Source of the DNA: Fistularia commersonii
Lineage: Eukaryota; Chordata; Actinopteri; Syngnathiformes; Fistulariidae
Reading direction: 5' to 3'
Length of the DNA: 64,000 nucleotides
Assembly: GCA_037954325.1 (NCBI GenBank)
Contig: JBBMNZ010000013.1
Coordinates: 6,683,501 to 6,747,500 of the forward strand
Shown here: positions 50,901 through 62,651 of the stretch, piece by piece
Layout: every line of letters begins with the position of its first letter
Position numbering within the stretch: the first letter of the stretch is position 1
Position numbers and translations under genes: made by a program
The notes under the pieces: model-generated
Told to the model about the DNA's origin: nothing
The model's database searches: none
The model's input: only the letters and a program-made list of their open reading frames with translations

Positions 50901-53900
50901 TTGAGAGTTAGGTAACAGAAGCACAGGAACTTAATCACTTGGACAAACAGAATATCGCATCTATGACATTGTACTTTGAAAACAAAGGCTGTTGACTTTG
51001 CATTTCAACGCTGAAAAGCCTGACTCGGCTGACTCTTGCTTAAAGGAACCTGTCATTTCGGCTTTTCGGCACCTCCTCAATCAACACACTTGGAGAATCT
51101 GTGACAACCCATGAGCTCTGACAAATATTATTTCAAGCAGGCATAAATGTAGCAGCAGGATCTGTGGTTGAAGGTGAAATTTCTAGCAGGAGCCATAAAA
51201 GCTTTCCAGCCTTCAAATGTCTCTATGCGGGTGTTTCTTATCATGTGCCTTTGTAGGCTGTCATTGTCTCCAGGTCAGACCTAAATATTCTGGTGAAGTT
51301 TAGTCTGAGTGCGACTATGAATGTTAGCCTGATTGCAATGATTTGGGCATTTCCTTTTCAAAACAGGCTGCACCGTTGGAACTTTAACAATCTGAAGTTG
51401 CATGGTACCAAGATAAGGGGACTAATTTCCTATGACTGTTTTAATAACTGCATAGGGCTGTGTGCCAGAATTTCTATGCTAGCTGCTCTTTGAGGTACAT
51501 GTGTCAGGATGAGAGGATATGTATGATCATTCTGACATGCTGATATTTTTACGAGTGGGATGTAGACTTATAAAAACAGATTTGGTGATGAGTCAGAGTT
51601 TGTCAGAGTACATGAAAATCCCTGGCAAATTTTATGGTAATTCATGCCAAAGTGTTTTCAAATTGAATGTGGCAATTACAAATGTGAGAGGTGATCATCT
51701 CATACAAATTTGTTCAAGAAAAACTGTCTATACTGAATAAATATGTATAAATATATATACTTTTGAAGCAAGCAATTTCTAAAGCGGCAAGACACAAGTA
51801 AATTTAAGTTCAACTTAAAACAATGTCAAGCAAAATAAAATCTAAAGCAGGGGTCTCAGACTCGCGGTCCGCGGGTCAATTGCGGCCCTCGGAACAATAT
51901 TTTGTGGCCCCCTGCCTGAAATCAAATCTTTGTGTTGGTGCGGCCCGCGTCTTTTTTCTCACATGCATCTGGGGGTTTTATACAGTAGGTTTCATACAAA
52001 AATGTGCAGGGAAAAAATGAAAAAGTAACTTTGAAATGTATTTTTTGCTTCAAAATTTGAAAACAAAATGATTTTTTGATGAAAAAACGTCTAGTGAAAT
52101 AGTTAAAATGATCTTTTCTTTTCGTATTTCTATAAAAAACACAAAAACAATAGCAAAATAAAAACAGGCAAAATTAAAAATATTGATTTAATAACCAGAA
52201 TAGCCTTGTAAACATGATACCTCTTATACATGTTACCAATCAATTTTGTACTGCTAGAAACAAATTTTCCCGCAGTGACAAGGTTGTCTCTTTTAACTCA
52301 ACAATATTTTTAGGGTGTAATTTCATCAATTCTTTTTTAATATTCATTTTTTGATATTAATTCATTATGTATTTTTTAGAGGAACAGTTCATTACACACA
52401 AAGATTTTTATAATATACCTGTTCACCTCCTTTAAACTAAAACAAAGGAAAAAATTTGGACTTAGTGTTACTTCTAGGTGATGATTTTACTGGCCCGGCC
52501 CCCTTGACATCAAATAAGGTCGTATGTGGCCCCCGGACCAAAATGAGTTTGAGACCCCTGATCTAAAGAGTGTAAGCCTTCCATTAATATTTCAACAAAT
52601 ATTAATTACAATGACTTCCATTTCTTGAGTAAACACTCAGTTAAATTTGTGTCGGTTGGGAAAAAACAAAAGGGCAATATCAAGCTATTGTAGAGGAGCC
52701 TGGAAGGGTTGAGGGCCTCCGGGCACAGGCTTAATCTGCCTGCGGGTTATGTGCTTGGGCAGAAAAAATATCAGCACAAAACTTTACGGTTCACTAGGAG
52801 ACGACCTGAAAGCGCCTTTGCCGACTGTCATGTCAGTCGGCTGGCAAATAATAATTCTCAAGTGATTATTTTGGAAAGGAAAAGTGGTTGTTTTGGGAGT
52901 TTCGGAACCAACATGATGCAGTTGCTAATCAAGTAACATTTTCTCCAGTTATGGAACAATAGCAGTTAAGCAATGATGTGCAACTAGGAAGAACCGATCA
53001 ACTAGGTTGGAGGTATTTCTCTACGAGCCAGCTGATGACATTGATCTATATCCTTACAAGGTGCTCCCTGACTCGCGGTGGGAGAGAGGGCGGGTTGGTG
53101 TTTCCTCTGACAGCTTGGTGGTGGACAGTTCTCCCACCTTCGCCAGCAGGGCTGTGTTTATGGGTATGTAGTGCTTCCCCTCCTTAATCAAAAACACAGA
53201 CAGAAAACATTCATGAGTGCAGCCATTCAATACTTTGATCCAAAGTAAAAAGGACTAAGGATTCAGAAAAGTTTCAAGAGCAATGTGGTGTGAATGTTGT
53301 ACAAACACCCACACCCAGAGGTCATGGAGAGCAGCCAAAGAAACTAAGGGCATGAGTAATAAATCCAATGCAATGTTCATGTATTTGTTGGAGACAGCAG
53401 AGCCTGCGACCAGCCTTCCTGCACTGTAACAATAGCCTTATTAATGAGAGTCAGTCTTGTCCACTGTTCTCTCTTATGACTCATTTCTCATAGCTATGAT
53501 AGTTTTTGCAGACTAATGTACAACACATTATGTGGAGAGTGATGTGAGGTTCAGGTTGTGTCTATCTCATTCGCTCTCTGAACAATCTGCAGCCCTCCCA
53601 TTCAAAGGTAATGACCTACATTTAAATCTTGTATGTTTATTTGCCTTTCAATGCCCGCTCTACAGTTGAGCTTATTCTCTTGAGCGTATAGAAGTTAAAA
53701 GTTGACTCAGTACATCTTTTACATCCCGAGGACTGAAAAACATCTGGCCTTGTTAAGGCTCGGGCCAATTTTCTATCATCACCTCAAGGTGATTGTCAAA
53801 GCACTATTTCAGTTTCTTTTTTCTATCCTCCAAGCTTTTTAGTATAATCTTTTTACACCTAATGTGTAACATAAATCAGTGCATCTTTAGGTAATCATAC

Positions 53901-56900
53901 GCTCTTCCCTTGTTTAATGCTTTTAAGACGCTAATGTGCAAGCTTGGACTGGGTTGCTTACATCACTGGAGAATTAAGGATAGGATAAAAGGTTATTTTC
54001 AGTGCAAAGTTCCTCTTTGAATGTGCACTAATAATATGCTAAATGACTGAGTTAGTAAAAGTAATGCATGCCCTCATAGCGTTGTTGATCTATACAGACA
54101 GGAGGGAGACAAGAACTAAGCATAGGACTGTTTATCAAGCGACAGCCATCAAATGCATTTCTACCAGCCACAAGTGAAGACATAGTTAGCAGGAACCAAC
54201 TGCACTTATATTTAAATCGGACTGTGCCTGTTAAATGTATGTAAATATTTTGTTTCAATTTAATGTGTTTGGACAAGACCTAAATAGTATGATTTTTTTG
54301 GGTGACTATTTGACATATCTGCTTGACTAATGGGAACAAATTAATGTTACGTTTGTTTACATTCTCACAAAATGTATAAACCTCCAGCTGTTGTGGCAGT
54401 GATTCACGTAATTCCTGCCAGACAGTGTTATCTTGTGCCACACTAATAATCAAAATTTTTTCCATATGTTTTTAAGTGTGCTCCCTTTTCCAATCCTGAT
54501 GGTGACATTTCAAAGGGAGCCAAGTGTTTGTGTTGAGTGGTACTTCCCTGTTTAGCCAGCGCTGGATTGACACAGTGAGCCAGTGTGACAACACTGGAAA
54601 TACCTGTTTGCTCCTGATTTTTTCTTTTGTAAAATTGTTTTAATAAGGATAAATTAACGTGAATGGTCTAATTCTCCAAAATGCAACTTTGACAATTAAG
54701 AAAAAAAAGACTAATGATTCCAAATTTTCTTATTGCTCATTTTCCTATTTTACAAAAATCCTCAGCTCTTTCCTCTATGCTCATAATATTGATTTTAATT
54801 TGATTTTTGCGTCTTTTAGGTTTGAATTTATTGCTATATACCTGTATAATCACTTTTTGTTGTCTTTTATAAATATGTAAGAATAAGAATAAGAATAAGA
54901 ACAACTTTATTAATCCCGAAGGAAATTGCTGTGCCAGAGTTACAGAAAATATAACAGTAATAAATAATAAAAGAAAGGCAGAATTAGAAATAAAAACAAA
55001 CTATAAACTATAAATGTACCGATCTGATCATATATAGAAATATACACATCATAGGTATCTATACATGTGTGTGACTGTATACACACATATGCACGCTTGC
55101 ATACATACATAAGGATATGGAATATAATTGGAATTTATAAAAATGTTTCTGTCATTATATACACCAGCAAGTTATATTCTTGGTAAAAAGCATTATGACA
55201 TGAGATGACGACAAGGATGGTGTTGTGTGATATTCAAAAAATCTTGTATTTGTCATTAATACCTGTTGCACACTGGCCTGAAGGAGGTCACCCAGCCTTT
55301 CCACCAGCTCAGTGAAGGTCGGCCGCTCCTGTGGCTGCCCCTGCCAGCAGTCCAACATGGTCTGATATCTAAAACAATGAACACACACTTGAGCAAAAAC
55401 TGCCGCATGGATAGATATTGTACAACCATAACTAGAGAAACCCTTCAATTTAACGCAAAGACATTTATCTGAGATGCGGCAGTGCAAAATATGACCAGAA
55501 TCTGTTCAGCAGAGATGATGGTCCCCTAACACTCCCCTCAACTCCCCAATAGTAAGCAAGGTCCACCTTCAGACCAGATGTGGCTCTTTGAATTTTGGTA
55601 TGTTGATGTTCTCTATTTTCAAGTTATGGTAGCCCGATGGAACTGATTCTCTCTCAATTTGGGTGAGAAGACCAGTAAGAGAATATTGTGTAGTTTCTGT
55701 CACGTCTCTGAAAAGTTGTCGGCATCTCTGGCCATGTGGGAAGACTCAGTGCCTTTATGTGCAGTTCCATGACGCTGGCTTGTCTCATTTCTTGGTGGAG
55801 GTTAGAAACAAAATACTATGCTGTTTAAATCACATTCCCTGCCTGTTTTTGACGAGGGACCCTCCAGTGATGTTTCTATAGTAACAACCACCATTTCTCC
55901 CACAGAAACCTTATATTTGATGTGCAATTATTCTCTTTTGCTGTCATGCCCACAATTCCGAGTTGTTCTTAAAAAAACAAATCTATTGCTGCTGTATTGA
56001 GCTCCCTCTTATATCTTTGCGTTTCTCTCTGCTCCATGTTGTGTTTTTCTGTTCTAGCCGTGGTTGTCTTTCCACTAGGACTAGAATATTAATGACTTTA
56101 GAGTGGCAGGTGGTAGCATTCATGCCGATAACAGGAAGTAAAAAGTATGATCTGAACACTAATGATAATGATTGATTAGGGGAAGTAGATGCATTGTGAG
56201 ACCCCCTGCTCTGACTGTAACTAGATTAAGAAAATGCCGTGCTTCTAGAAGTTTTAGGTCTTTTTTTTTTCAAGGCGTTCCATGATCTGAACTGTTTTTG
56301 CAAGGTTATATGAAAGGAAGTCAGCATCCTTTTTATTGTGCTCTGACAATCCTCCATACAAATTCCTCTGAAATGCATCAGGATGGGGATCTTACTAACG
56401 GACGTTCCTGATGAATCAGTGCTGCGGATGCACAAAGTAAGTGAGACTAAAATAAGCAGCCTCATGTGCTTGCCATTCTTTATATATCAGGACTCTGGGG
56501 GTCAGGGTCATGATGTCGAAACCTGGTTTTACAGACACACGTTATCAAGAGCAGACCTCTTTAGGGGATCAGTGGAATTTTCCCCACTGACTGTAATGCA
56601 TTACTGTGCATCCCATTTAAGCCCATAGCAGCAAGTTTTATCTTGGTGTCATATCAAAGGTATGTCTCACACTCACAAGTCTTCAAAATATCTAATCTGG
56701 TGGTTTTAATTTTTTCAGCGGTTGTCCGAAACAAGATTGACTATAGGAGAGATTCTTGGCACCAGTGGGTCTACATTTTCAAATCTTCTGTTCTGAATAT
56801 AAATATAACCATTGGTCTGGACTGAATTTTGTGTATCATTTTCAATCACTGCCTCCTTCTTAAAACCTGATAAATTCATTCAGTTAGCTTTACTTGGCAC

Positions 56901-59900
56901 AAGATGCTTTAAAAACTCTGGACCTTTTGATACCACATCATTATTATGAAGAAGTGCTGCATGAAGCTTTCAAAACAAATAGGATTTGTGGATTTCGCCT
57001 ATATGAGTCATCTTAAATTAAAACCAGACACAATGTATGAACACTTGTTGGAATGAACCTCAGTTACAGAGCTCAGTGTTATAGCCATGCCTCCCAGGAT
57101 ACAAGGGGGGCTTTTCCCTCTTGAGTGTTCTTTCATTGAACAGAAAAAGACCGTGAATGCGGTCAGAAAACATGCTGATATATTTCATGATACTGTATCT
57201 GCCACAGTTGTACAAATCTCATTTCAAACAAAACACCTAAACATAGTCCCCGTCATAAGTAACTGTTTAATCTTATCTAGATTCTACAAAAGCCTTCAGA
57301 ATGTAACTGCAACAATATTGGTGACCGATAAGTCATTATTTCAATCGTTTTTTCGTTGCACTAAAAAATATCTACCATCAACATAATGGCCAGTCTGACA
57401 ATGAATTGCTGTCAAAAATGAGGGACTGTGAATTTTGGTGCAAAAAGTATGTTCACTGTGCTTCACCATTCGGATGATAAAAGAGAGGGGATTTCTTGAT
57501 CATCTTCGGGTTTGACTTGATGATTTTCAAGTGGAAAAAGAAAAAGAAAATCAAAATCATTGACATTGGTCAATGCCTGGATGTGGCCAGAAAAATTATT
57601 GAAAATAATTAAAACTGACATAATTAAATGTTTTCCATATTTATGTTTGCAGTAGAAAATCCATGGGAAAATGACAACTACAATATTATGTCATAGTGCA
57701 GCTATATCCAGTAGTGTACTTTCCCCACTTATTACATTACATTACAATACAGTCATCTGGCAGACGCTTTTATCCAAAGCAAAGTTACAAAAATCGCAAT
57801 TCAGTCACCAAAGATCCGAAGTACCAGTAGTCGGAAGTCAGAGGTGACCACTCTACCAAATAGCCATCTCAGGACCATATGCATTCATTTCATCCTTTTT
57901 TTTTAAATTTTTTCACTCAGAATAATTTCCCCAAACATCAAAATAACACAGACTTCTACTCAGACTGTCAGGCCTGATACTGTACCTAGGAAATATTATT
58001 TTTTCCCACAAATATCTGTAACATGCCCCATCTACCAGCCTCTTCCCCCCCACAAAAAAAAACCTGGTCTCTGGCATTCCTCACTGCAGACATCGCCTTT
58101 AAAAGTGGTGCTGAGTTACCTCTGTCAGAGCCTCAAGCTCACTGCCGCAGAGCTAATCAGTAGCTAATGTTTCCTTCTGAATCATTCAGCATGGGATTAT
58201 CCATGATGCTTATCAAGCACCCCCGACCTCAGAGTGCAACCACAAAGAGACCTAGAATCAATCTCAGTTAAGTATTTGTATCTTAGAGAACATACAGCTG
58301 GTGGCAAGTAGCCTGCTGGCTGAGATAGAGATTGGTTTTCCATCCCTGTCACCTAATCAGAAACTGACTTAATAGAGAAAGACGGTGTTGGGGCATTTTT
58401 TTGACTCCCTCTTTTATTTATATTGAATCTCACATTTCAGACGAAGCGTAGTCTGGCGCTCTCATCCTGGTCCCCTCTTTAAGCCTGCAGCAAAATTCCT
58501 CGTCAATTTGGACACCAGGATACGGTGATGCACCTGGAAGGGGAGAAATGGAAATGGAGAAAAAAAAAAATTGATTGAAAAGAATAATCTAGGCATCCGA
58601 TTTTGTTGTTTGATTGTAAATTGGTATAATAATTGGAGAGAACATGAATTTATGACATAGATTGAAAAATATGATAAAAGGGAAAGTGAAGTCATGTATC
58701 TGGCATTTTGATTTAAATTCAATATAATGTTATTTGTTTACACTGTTTTGTAACTTTATGTTAACTATACTTACCGCACTTTCAAAATTTGCACAGATAA
58801 TCTACCGATTCAGAAATACAATCAATTGATGAATGGAGAAGATAGTGAATGAACCCTTTCCCAAAACAATCAATGAACTACTTTAAGGGATGTAAAATGC
58901 CTTGAAAATAATCAATATTTGACCCTAAACAAAAAGGCCAGAAAGAAAGTGGCCATAAACAAATTGCATTCATTTTCAAATGAAAGAAAAAAAAAGATGA
59001 AAATGTGTCGTTAACACATTTTGACTACATTCATTTTGACAGACGTATAGCAGTTTTACAGAATTATCATCCACATCCTTGCATCATTTGCTTCAGAGGA
59101 AATTAGCCACTAATCTTTAAGAGATAAATCGTAAAAGGAGGTAGAGCAATCGTCTTTGGAAACGAAAATTCCTGGTTCGATTTCTGGCTCCTCCTGGTGT
59201 GTTAAAGTGTTGTTGAGCAAGACACTGAATCCCTAACTGCTCCCCTGGTGCGGGTCGATGGCAGCCTACTGCTCATGGTTCATCCATGATGGGTTAATTG
59301 CGGCCAACAAATTTCCCCTCGGGGATTGATAAATTATTATTAAAAGCACTTGTGTTTATTAGCTCTGTGAAAAGTTTTGTTGGTTTGTTTGGATTGCTTT
59401 CGCAGATGGAAAAACCAGTACTTCAAAATAAATGCCGTACATTGAGTTGAGTCAAGCCAAGGTTAACTGAGTTTAGTTTAGTTCAGTTTATCCATGAAGG
59501 CTAAATCATAGTCAACCTAAAGGAGTCTACCGCTATATATGTTTACAGTTGAATAGTGATGGTTAAAAGTGGTCCCCGTGTCATGATCATGTTAAAAAAT
59601 TAGTCTGAATTAGTTCTTTTTGGTCTGAGATTTTAAATGAAGTTTTTTTTTGTGTGTTCTACGGACCAAAACTGCTTTGTTTATTACATAATATAATTGT
59701 TTTAGCTTGCTTAAAACCCCAGACACATCATACAATACCAAACTTGTGGCTCAAAATTTATGCGGAAATTACATTTCGATTTCAGCAGTGGACTCAAAGA
59801 AGAAGTAAGAGACTTTGAAAACAATAAAAGAGACAATCCAAACATCTGAATGCGGTCTGTCATTGTTGTCATAGTCCGTATTCCAGCTGTAGCCAAACGG

Positions 59901-62585
59901 AAAACTGCCTTATAAACAAGCTGAACACCAAATGAACCTTAAATGATCCTTTCACCCACTGCAAAGAAGATTTTTATCTTCTTTGTAAACATAGAAACCT
60001 CAATACAGCCACTATCAAGGAAACATAGAAATAGTGATAAAATGACTGCAATTGGGTTTGAATTTATACATGAAACGTTGCAGTTTTCAACAAAGGGTAA
60101 TCCATTAAGTTATATTTTACTGTGAAACTGAATGACAGCTTGGAGCCATTGCAAAGTAATTTTATGTACTTTCTACGACCTTATAGTACTCTTCTGTGTA
60201 TTGTAAACACTTCACTCTCATCTCCTTTTCACTGAAAGACTTCCAACATTTGTATACATCACCAAGTAAGTCTGGTTTATATTTTGCTGTGAATGACCTG
60301 CTAACAAAGAAGGATGTGAAAAAATGTCGCTGACAAAACCTTTTGCGAGTGATTATGAAAACACACTTTGGTTACCTTGAAATGTTTGACCTCCAAACAT
60401 TATTGGGCTGGAAAGCTCATTTCCTTGCCCTTTCCCCTCAAACATTTTGTATCCTTGTTTCAAGATATAGTTATCTGAGACACAGCTAACACTATCCAGA
60501 TGTGGTTTTCTTTATCACTAGATGTACAGTGATGTCAGCGTTCCTTATATTATAAATGGCAAGCAATTTGACACACTTTTCCTTTAATTGCGGAGTTACG
60601 GTTTTATATGGCAGTGAACCAAATGGAAATGCAATGGAAAGTAGAGTAGAGCAGTGTATCCATTGGAGCCTCTGTGTTTTTTTCTTTTCTCCATACATTT
60701 ATTCTCATGTTTCCCCTGGTTACCACAGTGACACTTGAACATATAATATTTAACATTAAGCCTTGATATTGATTTGCACTGGGCGCCGCGCCACAGTGAA
60801 TAAGCACTTTCGGACCATCGCGCAAAGCTCTCTTAAAAGCTGCAGTGGTTCCACAGCAGGGGCACGAATTTACACTCTGATCTGGCTGCTTGGTAGTTGT
60901 GTGTTTGTGTTGCCAGCTGGGAAAAAAATAGACGGCAGTTTAATGTCCCATGGCTGCACTAAAAATCACAGTCACTTCAATAATGCTTCTGTTCAGCTGG
61001 GATGACTTTCTCGGGCTGACAATGCCGGCTAGGCTCTTTGTTTTGTGAGCAAAATCGCACAGTTGAAGGGGAATGACTATTAACCTGTAGATCTGGTAAA
61101 GCTGTACAGCACCCAACATATTCATGCATAAGTAAAGCTGTTAAAAGCACAGAATTGAGCATTGGATGATTTGATCCAAGTACAGCTCTTGGCTTATCGT
61201 TAACCGGGACACTCACCCAGAGAGAAGATCTCCCACATGAGAACGCCGAAGGACCACACATCGCTCTGGGTGGTGTAGATCTTGTCAAAAATGGCTTCAG
61301 GCGCCATCCACTTGAGCGGGAGCCTAGCCTACACCCATGCAAAGAGATAGGAGATCATTTTTTGCCTTTTTCTGACCTCAGTGGACTTTTCATGTTTTAA
61401 TACTCTCATTAATATTTAGTATAAAGAACCAGAATTGTTTTTTTTTTTTTAGAAAAATATGCTTGCACAATGTGACATTATGCACGAACCAATAAGATGA
61501 TGTGCAAAGGGAAAATATTATCTGAAGGTATATATTTCAGTCAGAAATTTTGAGAAATTATCTGTTTGAAAGGATACACATTAAAGGAACACATTAAAAT
61601 AATTAAAAAAAAAAATTCCATCAGCCTCTAAAACTATTTTTCTATCTGAATATTTCTCACAAGAGTTGTCACTTTTGGAAAAATAACAGAGAAGACCTCT
61701 ATATCTGGAATAAATTACATCTGTGTTGCATTTCTTATGCAGTGCGCAAAGTGCCAAACCTCATATTTTTGGTTACAAGTTTATGGATAGTTTCTCATGA
61801 GCTGCTCACAACAAAGTCCCTGGATTATTTTAGTCATGGCAGATTGCCAGTACCCTTTTTGAATGACTGTTGCGTCGCTTTATGCACATGAAGCCAATGT
61901 TGTCTACAATGTGTGACAATTCCAATGACAGAGGAGAGACTTCATCATTACAGACAAGAGGAAAATAGCGTATAGTTGTGTATTTCAGCCTGAAGTTTCA
62001 GAAATCTCACTAGCTAAAGCAATATCTCCAAAAAACTCGGATGTATCTGGGAGCATTTATCAAAGGAAATACCTTTGAACTAATAATGATGATAAACTTA
62101 CATCCCCTTTGCGAACATAGTCCGGGTCTTTGTAGACATCTCTTGCAAGTCCAAAGTCGCAAATCTTGACAACATTATTCTCAGAAAGAAGAATATTTCG
62201 TGCCGCCAGATCACGATGGATGCACTGATGGAATGAGGAAACGTTAAAAAAAAACAACGTTATTTTTACAAAGTTTCGTGTGCAAGCTTGAGCGTGTTCC
62301 TGATGTAATGCATATCAGCTTGCGGACTAACACATGGTCAAGTCATCAATGATAACACAATGGGAGATGATGTTTTCCATATCCAGGCTAAAAAAGTGCT
62401 CCGTAAGAAGTTATTTACAGCAGTGGATTCAGTCTCTAATCAGTCCCATCCGCTATCCTGTTACTTATGAATGACTTGAAACATGAATGAGTTCTGAACT
62501 GAGTAGATGAGAAACTGCATCAAACATAAAAATGGTATAGCAAAATATTTGGTAAGTCTTAAGTTGAAACTGAAGCTGTGAGTCC

Positions 62586-62651
<66 letters not shown>

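Noticed and set aside
57087..57386. 99-codon plus-strand frame antisense to kdrl
   Set aside because: No recognised family, no splice or promoter signals, AT-rich intron context.
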